DNA from: Emmonsiellopsis sp. PD_33
Lineage: Eukaryota; Ascomycota; Eurotiomycetes; Onygenales; Ajellomycetaceae
Direction of reading: 5' to 3'
DNA: 64,000 nt
Assembly (NCBI GenBank): GCA_032988165.1
Contig: JANTQF010000003.1
Coordinates: forward strand, 1-64,000
The notes under the pieces are model-generated. The model worked only from the letters and a program-made list of their open reading frames with translations. It did not search any database and had not been told where the DNA came from. Position numbers and translations under genes: made by a program. Positions within the stretch are counted from its first letter, which is position 1; every line of letters begins with the position of its first letter. Below are positions 21,585 to 34,132 of this stretch, one piece after another.

Positions 21585-22838
21585 ATGCCCCCCTCCCTCT
21601 GCTACAACTGCAAAGCCGCCCGCGCCCTCATCATCCGCCCCAAGAACCGACACAAGCTCTGCAAGCCGTGCTTCCTGAACATTTTCGAAACCGAAATCCA
21701 CGACACCATCACTGCCAGCGGCCTGTTCTATCCCGGCGAGCGCGTCGCGATCGGCGCCAGCGGTGGCAAAGACAGCACCGTGCTAGCCTCGGTCCTCAAG
21801 ACGCTGAACGAGCGGTACAATTATGGCCTGGAGCTCATGCTGCTGTCTATTGATGAGGGCATCAAGGGGTATCGGGATGACAGTCTGGAGACGGTGAAGC
21901 GCAACGCGGTGCAGTATGGGATGCCGTTAGAGATTCTAGGGTACGGAGAGCTATACGGCTGGACGATGGATCAGGTTGTTGCGGAGATCGGGAAGAAAGG
22001 GAACTGCACGTACTGTGGCGTGTTTCGTCGGCAGGCGCTGGATCGCGGTGCGGCGAGACTGGATATCAAACATGTGGTTACGGGGCATAATGCGGACGAT
22101 ATTGCAGAGACGGTTATGATGAATTTGCTGCGCGGTGATTTGCCGCGGTTGGCCAGGGCGACGAGTATCGTTACGGAGTCTTCCGCGAGTGAGATTAAGC
22201 GGAGCAAGCCCCTGAAGTACGCATACGAGAAGGAGATCGTGTTGTATGCGCATCACAAGAAGTTGGATTACTTTAGTACCGAGTGTATCTATTCGCCGGA
22301 GGCGTTTAGAGGGAGCGCGCGGACGCTGATTAAAGATCTGGAGAAGATCCGCCCAAGCTCGATATTGGATATCGTCCGGAGTGGAGAGGATATGGCCAGG
22401 CTAGTGCCTCCGGAAATCAGTGGATCAGGCAAATGCGCAGGCGCCGCCGCCGCCACCAACGGACAGACAGATGACTACGCAGCCGGTGGATGCGGTAGTC
22501 AAAACGGACGAACAAGCGGCGGGGAAATGGCCGATATGGAAAGACGACTAGCAGAAAACCAAACAGCGGCCGCGAACGAAACTGAGATTTCATTGGCGAG
22601 GGTGAACGGTGCCGCCCGCGTCAAGGGCCAAAAGCCTCTGAAGTTGCAGACAATGGGCCAGTGCGAGCGGTGCGGGTATCTCGCGAGTCAGAAGATATGC
22701 AAGGCTTGCATGTTGCTAGAGGGACTAAATAAGAACCGGCCGAAGACCTCGATTGAAGTCGCTGTGGGCATCGAGGAGGAGGAAAGCAGCTCGACACTTA
22801 TGAGGCAGATGGAGGCTATCCAGCTTACCAGTGGGTGA
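21585..22838 (+). CDS. ncs6: Cytoplasmic tRNA 2-thiolation protein Ncs6/Ctu1
   Basis: A single-exon gene of 417 aa. An N-terminal zinc site (C6xxC9 and C26xxC29 in LCYNCK and LCKPCF) precedes the PP-loop ATP pyrophosphatase motif GASGGKDSTV (58-66). Catalytic cysteines follow in CTYCGVFRR (141, 144) and STECIYSPEAFRG (234), and VTGHNADDIAETV (166-178) is the family's second signature. The C-terminal zinc ribbon reads CERCGYLASQKICKAC...LLEGLNK. Between the PP-loop domain and this ribbon is a linker of about 80 residues rich in Ala/Gly/Asn/Thr. With Ncs2/Ctu2 and the Urm1 pathway, Ncs6 adenylates and thiolates wobble U34 of Lys, Glu and Gln tRNAs in the cytosol. The ATG at 21585 gives the canonical MPPSLCYNC start. 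The gene lies only about 1.1 kb from the AT-rich block and itself shows no RIP. Confidence 0.96.
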   Translation: MPPSLCYNCKAARALIIRPKNRHKLCKPCFLNIFETEIHDTITASGLFYPGERVAIGASGGKDSTVLASVLKTLNERYNYGLELMLLSIDEGIKGYRDDSLETVKRNAVQYGMPLEILGYGELYGWTMDQVVAEIGKKGNCTYCGVFRRQALDRGAARLDIKHVVTGHNADDIAETVMMNLLRGDLPRLARATSIVTESSASEIKRSKPLKYAYEKEIVLYAHHKKLDYFSTECIYSPEAFRGSARTLIKDLEKIRPSSILDIVRSGEDMARLVPPEISGSGKCAGAAAATNGQTDDYAAGGCGSQNGRTSGGEMADMERRLAENQTAAANETEISLARVNGAARVKGQKPLKLQTMGQCERCGYLASQKICKACMLLEGLNKNRPKTSIEVAVGIEEEESSSTLMRQMEAIQLTSG

Positions 22839-23960
22839 TTCTCCATCCACTCTACGAAGCCATGAAATCAGCCTGCAATATATCCGGCCTCCAGACTCAG
22901 ACGCCACATTATTTGCTAGGCTTGATCATCTCATCCCGCCCTGCATATCTCACCCTGCAATCCGCACGAAACGACCTAGATTCACCAGCGAACGCCTCCT
23001 GTATCCTTCTACGACCCAGGACAATGTCATCCAAGGATAGACCGTCCGCGGCACCAACGGGGGCGTTGGGAACCAACCCTGCCAGCCACATGGTCGTGCC
23101 AGAATGAGCTACTCCCAGTGACCGCTTCAGCTATGCCTCCCGCGACCAATAGCCTGCCTCCCCACCGACGAAAGCGTAGGTTTGTCGCATTGTCCTGAGC
23201 AAGACATCCCCCCAGGCGCCCGTCCCGTGCCATTCGAGGCATCGCAGGATATGGATGCCAGGTGTTACGGTCAGGATAAATAGACCACGATAATAGATTC
23301 AAGCGGGCAAGCGCTTTTTCACACTGGCCTCTTCTGAGCGTCCCATGCATGTACAGACATTAGCAAAACCTGCAAAAGATAGATAGACATGAGTTCTTGG
23401 AATAGAGTTTTCTGTCGTTTCCTCCGTTCATATCCACAAATTCTCCACATAAGCATAAGCATAAGAATAAGAATAAGAAAATGGAAATGGAAATGTTTAA
23501 TAGACAATCCATTGATATCCTCATCATATAATTTTCATCCCTCAGATGGAACAGATTTATGTATTTTATGCAATCAGCTGTTGTGCTTATATAGTTACCA
23601 AACTTCCCTCGAATAACCGCCAAAATGCCCGTAGTAAATATGAAAAGTCCCCCAATGAATGAAATAAAATAAAACAAAATAAAAACAGGAATAGATTGCA
23701 CATTTAAATAGTAGACAAGCGGGGAATTTTTGTCGTTTAATTCGTAGGGAGAGCGGTTAGTCGTATTCAGTCGTGGAAAGGCATCGTTGAGTCGTGCAGG
23801 CAGAGTAAAGGGAGCAGATGAGTGCGAAATTATGTACGGAGATGGGAAGTATGTATGTTATAGAAGAAAGAGAGGAGATGGGGCTATGTTATCACGTCGG
23901 AGGCTGGTGTGGTGAGGTAGGTGGTTGAGGATATGGCTGTAGGGGATTCTTCGTGAAATG
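22839..23960. other. 3' flank of ncs6 and approach to the AT-rich block
   Basis: Ordinary-composition DNA that becomes more AT-rich to the right. I see no supported gene. Several CG dinucleotides are clustered at 23720-23900; the last one I found is near 23952. Confidence 0.5.
23448..23495. repeat. (CATAAG)n/(AATAAG)n/(AAATGG)n microsatellite
   Basis: Three CATAAG units, two AATAAG units and then AAATGG repeats in tandem. It is a simple hexanucleotide repeat. Confidence 0.85.
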
Positions 23961-24764
23961 GAGCATTGGAGATCAGTTAACTAGTTAGTTAACTAGCTAC
24001 TAAGTTAATAATTCATATATGTATGTTCTTGGTTGGGTCAGCAGAACACTATCTTGGTGAGGGAATATCAGGAAAATACTTGTATTTTAGTGTTCTTTAA
24101 CTCACCACCTTTTGGTCATGTGGTGTGTTTTAGCTCCTGTGTCTCAACCTCCTCTTTTCCTTCTATCCTCAATGTCCTATATATTCCACCTCTTTGCTGT
24201 ATATATATACCTTACTTCTGTATTATTAGTATGTTTATCCTCCCTACTGAGTATCCTTTATCACCCTTTAGGCCCTACTTGACCTTTAATCCATTAATTT
24301 TCTTACTATCTTTAGTGATTATTTGAGATCCATTCAGCATTCCTTATTATAATGCTCTTAATGATGTCCTGGGTTCTAGCCTTTTTATTAGTTTTATTAA
24401 GATCCTGAGGTCTAAGTGTGTGGATGAGGTAGCTTGTTTAACTATATTAATATTATTTATTTCTATTTTATCTATTAAGTTAGTACTACTAATGTAATCT
24501 ACTACTATATTAATAATATTAATATAATCTATCTTTATAACTCTATTAGTTATACTAATACTATCTATACAGCCTGTCTCTTTCTTACCTACTATATCTA
24601 CTCTATTATTATAATGGGCTGAGTATAAAACCTATAAGTATTAAATATATAAGATGAACTGATATTTTAACTGTTTCTTCTATTATCTTTATTAATTCTA
24701 ATGTTCTTTATATATCTATATATTATATATTTCCTCTATAAATTCTACTTCTTAATCATTCACT
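23961..24764. other. Left edge of the CpG-free AT-rich block (older spacer DNA)
   Basis: AT-rich DNA with no CG seen and no open frame of note. It is not part of the gypsy elements. It ends in CACT, the left target-site duplication of element D, so it is part of the older sequence into which the retrotransposons inserted. Confidence 0.6.
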
Positions 24765-24938
24765 TGTGATTCTGAAGGTATCTATTTGTATGAAAGCTAT
24801 GAAAAAGATCATGTAATTATATATAATGAAATAGGTGAGATTATAGTATAAAAAGAGGTATAATACATAGTAGTGCTAGGTAACATAATAAGACTACATA
24901 TAATTATATGAACTGATCATATGATCTCAAAAATCACA
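24765..24938 (-). repeat. 3' LTR of element D
   Basis: 174 bp. On the plus strand it begins TGTGATTCTGAAGG and ends AATCACA. It is flanked internally by the polypurine tract. LTR length is identical in all copies. Confidence 0.9.
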
Positions 24939-25205
24939 TTCTCTCCTATTAAACTTAACTTCACTCTGAAGATAGTCACTTAAGGTAGAATCATATAATT
25001 TACTAATCATATTAATCTAATTTAATTATAATACTAAGTAATTACTTTTCCTCATATAAAATAAACCTCTTATAACTCTATCTTTTAAAGAAAAATAACC
25101 CCTCACATGCAAGTAGACTCTCTTACCCTCCCTTATATAAGTTTTATTCTAATAGTTTCTCAGATCATTATATAATTCCTCCTGCACTCATTTTACCTAT
25201 CTCAC

Positions 25206-27000
25206 ATAAAGATATTAATATCTGGTAAATACTCTATATCTTACCTCCCTACAGTGAGTCCTCTAAGTAAGTGCATGAAGACCTACAGTTAAAATTACTC
25301 ATATATTATTCTTTTAGAAGATAAAAATTTTCTTCTGATGATTGATATATTATCCTTAACCCTTAAATTAGATCTTTTTAATAAATATGAAGCTTCATAA
25401 GATCATTCTTATATATAATTTAATCCTACTAATGGCTCTCTCCTTTACAGCTAGCTTATTAAGTAGACTTATATAATATTAGATTTCTATTTTACATATA
25501 CTAGTAATATTATTATAATTTATTTTCTGTGTGAGATGCAAGCTCAGCTCCTTTATTATATAAATAATAAAGAGTTATAGAATCTATATGATCTTATTAA
25601 TAAAAATATTAACTTTATTTATAATAGCTTCTTCTCCTTTTCTAATAATGAGAAAGATATTAATGCAGCTGCAGAGCTTAACTTTCATAAGTTTCTAGAG
25701 TTTATTTTATAATTCTTATATTAATGATTTTTCCTGCAGACATCATTATCTGAAACTACTAAATTATAAAGACTCTTAATATTAACCTCTCTTCTACTTA
25801 TATGAGTTTTAACTCTATAATTCTCTTACTCAGCTCTTATAGATCTGTCTAAATCACTATTTATAATTATTCTATAAATATTTAATTTAAATCTTATTTT
25901 TTTATATATCTGAAGTTTTCTTTACTTCTGAAACTTAACATCAACAAGCTATATCTCTTCATGCAATATAATAGTACCTACTTTTCTAACTATATTATAA
26001 CTTTATATATATACTGTAAGTTTTATGAGAGTCTCAGCATCATCCCTAATGAGATTAAGCTGAAGAATTTTAATATAATAGTAAAACTTTCTAAGTGCTA
26101 TTATAACTCTAGCCTCTTTATGTATGAGACTATCCCTCTCTATATAAATTTATTAAGCTATTATAAGCTCTTTATCAATCTTAAGTTCCTTCTGAACCCC
26201 TATTATAAGAAGTATAGCTTGAATCTCCTCTACCTACTATAATGAACTCTAATAGAAGATCTTATTCTACAGTGTAAATCTTTTAATGATAATTACTTAA
26301 ATTTGAATATTATATTGATATATTATTATAACTATAAAGCTAATATCTTATGTGAATATTATACTAATAGTTTAAGCTCTTTTTAATTATATATTCTATC
26401 TCTTCTCTCATGTGAGAGTACCTATATCTGTGCTTGCTGTCTCTAGAATAGCCAGATAAAACACTACAAGCTATATTATAAACTCTCTCTTATTATACTT
26501 ATTTAATTCATGTGATTCTAACTTCTTAGTAGATTACTCCTACCATTATAAGACTTCTAAAAAAGCTTTAGAGATTTTTTTCTTTTTTCTGCATTTAAAG
26601 TTCTTTCTTCTTACTCATCTGATTATCTCTCCTATTTCTATATAGACTTCTAATCTAACTGAAATAATTCTTACTCTCTCTCTGTAGACTTCTATTTTGT
26701 GTGTTGCCTCTAACCTTTATATAATTAATTTAAGTTTGCTCTATAAGATTTCTCATATAGTTATTATCTTTATAACTTTTATATTACTCTCTTTAATCTC
26801 TTTATCTACTACTATAATACTTTCCTATAGAATAGTATAGAATTAATATATTATTTTATCTGATTATTTATTTACTATCAACCTGTAGGAGGTTACTCAT
26901 ACTTTAACTGAGATGAAGGAGATTATATATATCCTCTAGTATTATTATAATATTCTTAAGAACTCTAAGTTTTAGATTTATATGAGTTCTTTCTAAAAAG
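25206..27000 (+). pseudogene. Antisense accessory reading frame of element D
   Basis: It runs opposite to the element's gag-pol, starting about 270 bp from the 3' LTR (start codon now ATA) and ending near 27000. Readable stretches such as SKCMKTYS, LLEDKNFLL, NIIIIYFLCEMQAQLLYY, NAAAELNFHKFLEFIL and YYNSSLFMYETIPLYINLL match the other four copies. Stops are TAA/TAG/TGA, where Gln, Trp or Arg codons would restore the frame. It belongs to no family I recognise. Confidence 0.6.
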
Positions 27001-27589
27001 TTTTTCTATAATTTTAAAATTCTTATTTATTTCTCTTTTTCATGCATGTAGTTAGATTTCTGAGGAATAACCTCTATAACCTTATAATTTAAAAATATAA
27101 GATTATATTTTCTAGCTTTCTCTTTCTAACTCATGTGACTTCTACTAATCATTTAAAAAAAAATACTATATCTATACAAAGAAAATTGCAGGAACAAAAT
27201 AATAGTAAAATAACTAAATTTAGTAGAAAGTATATATTTATATATCTATTCTCTACTCTATATGATTATACTATTATATAATTCTATCAATTCAAATTAC
27301 TATAGTAAATAGTCCTAAGAAACTAACTTTATCTAACTCTTAAGTATCTCCTTAAGCTTCATTAACTTAGTTTAGTATGTCTGCTGACATTTCTAAAGAT
27401 TCATCCTCTATTAATTCTATAAATAAATTAATATAGATAGTTAAATTCCTCTCTAAATTCTATTTTCTGTAACTTAACTTACATATAAGTTAGTTATATT
27501 TTTCTTTTTATTTTTTTTAACCTCTTCTTTAACACTGATAATATCTAAGAATCATATAGCTTATTATTATTTCATTATTTATTAATTTA

Positions 27590-30500
27590 TATGAGTACTC
27601 TATAGCTTTTAAGGCCTCCCATTCCTTTCATATAATAGTTAAAAGCTCTAAATAAGTGATGTCATTCAATTCATATGTGTTGATGATTTCTCTAACTTTT
27701 AAGAGCTTCTTAATTATGATGTCTTTTTTCTTTAGTATAGATAATATTATTATAGATAATTATAATCTCTTAGAATTATCTATTTCAGCCTCCACTAGTT
27801 ATGAACTATTAATGAGATATTATAGAACTTAGCTCTCTAATTCCTTAAGTATGTATGTGTCAAGTAGGTGAGCTTTTATTATCTAATATAACTCAAATTA
27901 TCTTAACTGAAATTTTTTAGGCTTTTTATTTTAGATGAGAATCTATTATTCTTCCTTGATATTACTCTTTATTATAAGAAAATTTCTGATTCTTTTTGAA
28001 TGAATTGTATAATTAAGTAGTAACTTATTTATCTGAGCCTGTATATTTATAATAACTTTTATCTTTAGCTTAATATTATCTATTACTGGATCCTCCTCCA
28101 TTAAATCAGACACATCCTTTAGGATGCAAGGTTGTAGACTATATAAAAGATAAAATAATAAATATTTTATAATAAAATATTAATAAATTTATATTATAAA
28201 AAGTATCTATAGAAGATATTCATTCTATAATCTTATTAACTTCCCTATAAGATATTTTATTAGTATTTAATCTAGAATCTCATTCAGTTTCTTCACCTTT
28301 CTATTAGTATGCAGATAGTAAGGCATTATTATATAATACTTTATCTATAGTTATACTATAAAGTATCTAATATCTTCTTCTACTAGATTCATTCTATTAT
28401 TCATTAGAATTTCTTGTAATATACTATAATTTATATAAATATCTTCATGTAAAAATCAGATAATTATTTCCTCTATTACATTAAGAACAGCTTTCATTAG
28501 AGACTAGCTAGTTATATAATTAATAGCTGTGATAATTCAGTAGTTCCTATTTGATGTATGAGGAAGAATGCTGATGAGATTAATCCTCTAATATTTAAAA
28601 AGCTGAATTATATTATTAATCTGATGCTATACTTCTTCATGCTTTAGCTCTAACTTAGAGCCTTATATTATCTAATAATTTGGATATTACTTCATGAAAT
28701 CTTAGATATCATTCTCTATATCTAATTAGTAGGTGTATATTTACAAGACACTCAGCAGGCTGGGACTCCTAAGATATCTAAACTTATAATATAATTAGAT
28801 GACTAAGTCTTAGTGGAATAGAGGCTTAAAATAGAAAGTCTTAGTATAATTAAGATTATAATACAGTATAATATCATCCTCTAATTTTCCTAGCTTCATG
28901 AGATCACATGTCTTCTTAATGACACATACAAGTTTTAAATCCTTTAACTTTTTATTTATACTAAGTTATTTAAGTATAGTCTTATATCATTCTATTTCAT
29001 CTAAATCTTTAATAGCATTCAGAATGATTTCTTTCTATGCAAGATTTATAAAACTCTCTCCCATGAAGTTAAATCTATAACTGATAGTATCAGAAATAAC
29101 TACTTCTATTTCTTTGTAATATTTGAGGAGGATGTTGTATTCTTAAAACTTAAATATCTATTATACTAGATATTTTAATGAATATTTTATAATATAAAGG
29201 TATATAAAACTCCTATAATCTATAACTACTATTATCTGCTGATTATTTTTAATGTATTAATACTATATGTACAGAATATACTGTATTGCAAGAAGTTCTT
29301 TTTTATATACTAAATAATTTAATTTAGTATTCAAAAGCTTTTATTTATTATATATAACTAGGTGGAACTTCCCATCTAAATCTTCTTACAACAGGGTATA
29401 CCTGATCACCCACTTAGAGGTATCAGTCTCAATTGTAAAAGCTTTTATCTAATTTAGCTGTATAAGAACAGATAAAGTTATCATATATTTATATAATCTA
29501 ATAAAGGCTTTCTCACACAATGTATTCTAAACTATTAATTAAAATTTCTTCTTATATAATAGCTTGTCTGTCTCCTTCAGCAGATCTGATAGAGGGGCTG
29601 CTAGAGTAATGAACCCCTTTATGAAGTAATAATAATATAATATAAGATTTAAGAACTGTCTGATATAATGGATGTTCTATAATCTTAGTTAATTTAAAAT
29701 TATTTTAATTTTCTTAAGTAAGGATCTGATCTTCTCTCTTCTAATAATATAACTTATAAACTCTATTTTCTCTGTTCTAAATTAACATTTTGAGGGTTTT
29801 ATATAAAGCTTGTGTGCCTTCAGTGTTAAGAGAATATATTTAATATGTTTGAGATGCTCTTTATATGAGTTGAAAAAGATTAAAATATTATTTAAATATA
29901 TTAAATATTAATAACTATTTTCTTCTTACAGGATAATATTCATTATCATCTGAAATGTAGTAAGTATATTTATAAGACTTATTAATAGTATAGTCTACTT
30001 GAATTTACCTCATTAAGTATTAAAGGTAGTCTTTAGAATAGATATCTCTTTCATATAAACTTAATAGAAGCCAGATAAAAGGTTAATCTTTATGAGATAT
30101 TTTATATCATTCATAGTGTCAAGTTGCTATTAAATTTATAGGAGGGGATAGCTGTTCTTTTCTATGACTGAGTTAAATACTTAATAGTTAATATATATGT
30201 ATCATTTGCCATGAGATTTCTTCATAAAAAGCACTAGAAACCCCTACAGACTTAAAAAGAGTTATATGAGATTTTATTTTAGTAATTCTTTGATCTACTA
30301 TTACTATTCTTCTAAATGCATCTATAAGAGAGAGTATATATTAATATTAATTAATTATGAGTTCTTAATGTTGATTTTATGAATAAATTCTTATTTAAAT
30401 GATAACTTTAGTAGCAAGGCAGTTTAAAAGATATTACTATACTTAGATAGCAGGGCTTTTATATATTTCTCCTCTCTTAAATTAATTGATATAGGTAGTT

Positions 30501-32519
30501 TCCTAGATTTATCCTTTTATTACATAATATATAATATTATCTCTATATAGCCCTTACAGCCCATTTAATGTATCTGATAGGATGTCATGAGATTAAGATC
30601 TTCAACCTGAGGAGTGCTAAACATATATTATATATTATAAGAAAGAATTTTATAAACCTTTTTCTTTCTATTAATTAATCTTATATAACATGTTGCCTAA
30701 TCAATATTTAGATTAAATTATTTAAACTAATCTAATTCTAAGATGAAATTATATTTAATATTAGCAAGTTTATATGCTTAGATTTAATAAGACCATCCTC
30801 TAAAGTATAAGAGGAATTTGATTCAGGTAGATGAGAGGATTCATTTTTTATCTGAAAGTTTTACCCACTTAGAGTCCTTTATATGTAAGGTCTCTGGTAA
30901 TTAGCATGAGATATAATCTTTAATATAAACTGTAGAAGTACCTATATTAATTAATACTTGAATGAGTACTATATAATTAGTTTTAATAAGATCTAAATAT
31001 ATTAGTAAATCTTTTCTAACTACATTTAAATATTCTTCTAATTTCTTAGCTTTTTTCTTTAATTTCATTAGTTATCATTCTACATTTATAAGATTCAGTG
31101 GATCATACAGGTTCTTTAGCTCAGAAATTTATAAGACTTTTTACAACTAATTAATAAGTGCTTCAGAACTTACTGATTCTGTGAGTTTTTTACTTTCTTA
31201 TTCTTAGAATTTATAGGATAAGTCTAGATGCTATAGTTCAGATAACTATAATGAAAATAGATCTTATATCTCTTACATTATAATTTTCAGATTTAGCTAT
31301 TCTTTTTTGAAGAATTTAGAGCTTCAATGATTGCATTAAGATTAATATTTATAGTATTAGAATTATATGATACTACTACAGAAGTGTGTATGTTTCTGAA
31401 AGTATAATTTACTAAGTTTAAGTACTTTAGAGTAGTTTTCTAATGAAAAAAAATGTTATAGGCTTTCTAAATAGTCTTTAGATGAACATCTAAATGATTT
31501 CATTCACTTTTCATGATGTTAGATATAAATTCAATAAAGAAATCTAGTAGGTTTTAAGGTAGAAGTTATAAGATCACCTCATTATATAACCTATTAAAAT
31601 TAGTATAGTATGATGTTAGATTCTTAATTTGATAAAGATTCATAAATTATTTATTATACTTTATATTAGCATCTAGTTCTTTAAAGTTCTTAATGACCCA
31701 GTACATAAAATTCTCCTATAATTTAAAAAGAGAGTAATTAAGTAAATCATCTAAATAGAGTTTCTCAAAACTTTTTCAAAGATTTTTAACACTCTTATGA
31801 AGCAAGTTAGCACTTCTAAAGGCTTTTTAATGACTTATAAAGTTCTTTCCTGTGAGTTTTTACTTATTCTAAAAGTAAGCTTTCATCTTGATGACCTATT
31901 ATACAGCTACATCATCCTTATATAACTCATTATATATTAAGGATTTTATCATTTTAAATGTTTTAATATATTCTGAAGTAGGTGATTTATTCTCCTAATT
32001 ATCATCTCTTTACTCAGCTATTCATTCTGATGATAGATCATATTTAGTTAGAGTACTAATATCTAATATAAGAATGATTAATCTATTAGTAATTTATATA
32101 AATAAAAAGAGACTATTAGATCATTTTCTTACTTAATATTGAAGATTGAAGATTTAATTGTGTAGGATTGATTCTGAGCTTATCTGATTATAGTGTGTAT
32201 TAGTAAGTTCCTCCTTAAGAGTATTATTTTAGATTTAAATGTTATGTAAATCATCTACTAACTTCATAATGAATTTCTTATTTATCTGAATGAATTATAT
32301 ATTTTTATAATGAATAGTATTCCTTATCTACTCTATTATAATTCTATAATTATATAAGATAGCTTGAAGAATGCTATTCTACACTTCTGAGACTTTATTA
32401 GTAGGAATTAGATGAAGTATCTATTAGATGATATCTTATAGTTTAGATGATAGTTAGTAGACATCATCAGAGCTCTAGTTGTGAACTCTAATAAAGATAT
32501 TCTATAGTTTAAAATTCAT
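27590..32519 (-). pseudogene. gag-pol of element D
   Basis: The gag ATG is at 32519; the gag frame runs to the slip site at 31191-31185, exactly 442 codons later. Pol (protease, RT, RNase H, integrase) continues in the -1 frame to about 27590. It has many RIP-type stops but few or no indels relative to A, B and C. Confidence 0.75.
31185..31191 (-). promoter_or_regulatory. -1 ribosomal frameshift slip site, element D
   Basis: A AAA AAC on the minus strand, in gag phase (GTA AAA AAC), 1326 nt after the gag start, with a potential stem AGTAAGT/ACTTATT about 10 nt downstream. Confidence 0.6.
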
Positions 32520-32927
32520 TATTATATTATAAGAGATTTTCAGCTTATAAAAAGATAAAAAAAATTATTACAGAAAAGGTTTGAGAATGTTACTTTTATC
32601 TCTCATTTCAGTAGATATTCTTAAGATTTTTATATTTATATGATGAGGGATATAGTCTTCTCTAGAATTACTAGCTACCTCTCTCTCATCTCAGAAAATT
32701 GTTAAGATTGTCATTACTTATATATAATTATATTATTTATTTAAAGTTAAGTTATATGATCTTACATCTAGCTATATGGCATCTATATTCTATTTTATAA
32801 GGGTGTTTTCTAGTAAATCTCAGATGATTTTATAAGACTATTTAATGTAGCATGATGAACTATCTTATCAGCAGAAAGCTATATTATTCAGCTATATAAA
32901 TAGTTAGTATTTAAATATACTACTAGA

Positions 32928-33101
32928 TGTGATTCTGAAGGTGTCTACTTGTATAAAAGCTATGGAAAAGATCATATGATTATATATAATAAAATAGGCA
33001 AGACTGTAATATGAAAAGGGATATAGTATATAGTAGTACCAGGCAGTGCAATAGAGCTACATATGATCATATGAACTAGTCATATGATTCTAAAAACCAC
33101 A
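32928..33101 (-). repeat. 5' LTR of element D
   Basis: 174 bp, TGTGATTCTG...AACCACA on the plus strand, followed by the CACT duplication. Confidence 0.9.
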
Positions 33102-33550
33102 CACTATTAATTTCTTTTCTTTTTTTAATTTTAGACTATTATTTCTTTACATTCTTAGTGTTAGCATTAAATCATTAATTTCATTCATAAGATTATAAGA
33201 TTTATAGAGTTATTTTAATTTAAATTCATTAATATCTTTCTTTAGTATGTATATATATATTCTATTATCTACTATTCTTTATCAGTCTCTTTTATTATCT
33301 ACTATTTTTTATATTTTTTACTGTTTATATTTTTATTCATCTTACTTTATCTTTATTTAAATTTAAATATTACTTCTCACTTTTTATAATTATATCTTTT
33401 ATTACTCTATCTTTCTAGAGTTCTTTATTTTTTACTTTCTCTGTAGTGGATTCAGTGTCTTCTTCTCTTTCAGTCTCTATATCTAATATTTCTTTAAATT
33501 TTATACTATTATTAGTTTAGACTTCTGTTCCTCATTGTACCTGCAGCAGC
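33102..33550. other. Spacer between elements D and A (older AT-rich DNA)
   Basis: 449 bp of very T-rich DNA with no CG and no gene. It begins with CACT and ends with CAGC, the target-site copies of D and A. It is continuous with the other spacers once the insertions are removed. Confidence 0.7.
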
Positions 33551-33724
33551 TGTGGTTTTTAGAATCATATGATTAGTTCATGTGATTATATGTAGCTCTA
33601 TCATGCTATTTAGCACTACTATATACTACACTTCTTTTCATACTACAGTCTCATCTATTTCATTGTAGATAATCACATAATCTTTTCAATAGCTTTTATA
33701 TAATCAGATATCTTCAGAATTACA
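33551..33724 (+). repeat. 5' LTR of element A
   Basis: 174 bp beginning TGTGGTTTTTAGAATCA and ending AGAATTACA. The following bases (TCTAGTAATATATC) do not start with TGG, so no standard tRNA primer site is evident. Confidence 0.9.
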
Positions 33725-34132
33725 TCTAGTAATATATCTAAATGCTAATTATTCATACAGTCAAGTAATATGACTTTCTGCTGATGAGATAGCTCATCAT
33801 ATCACATCAGATAATTCTATAAAATCACCTGAGATTCATCAGAAAACACCCTTGCAAGATAGAATGTGAATGCTATATAGCTGAATGCAAGATCATGCAA
33901 TTTAACCCTAGATGAATAATATGATTATATATAAGTAATAGTAATCTTGATGATTTCTCAAGATGAGGGAGGGGTAGCTAGTGATTCTAAAGAAGACTAT
34001 ACCTTTTATCACACAAATATAAAAGTCTTAAGAATATTTACTAGAATAAGAGATAAAAGCAACATCCTCTAATCTTTCTTATAATAATCTTCCTTATCTT
34101 CCTACAAGCTGAAAATCTCTTATAATACAACA

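Larger units (their letters stand above)
24765..33101 (-). mobile_element. Ty3/gypsy LTR retrotransposon D (RIP-degraded, full length)
   Basis: 8337 bp, minus orientation, with 174-bp LTRs at both ends and identical 4-bp target-site duplications CACT (24761-24764 and 33102-33105). Reading the minus strand from 33101, it has the LTR, a leader, gag, a -1 frameshift site, pol, an antisense reading frame, a polypurine tract (GGAGAGAA) and the LTR. Stops are those expected from C-to-T or G-to-A changes. It is a fungal transposon and inactive as seen. Confidence 0.9.
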
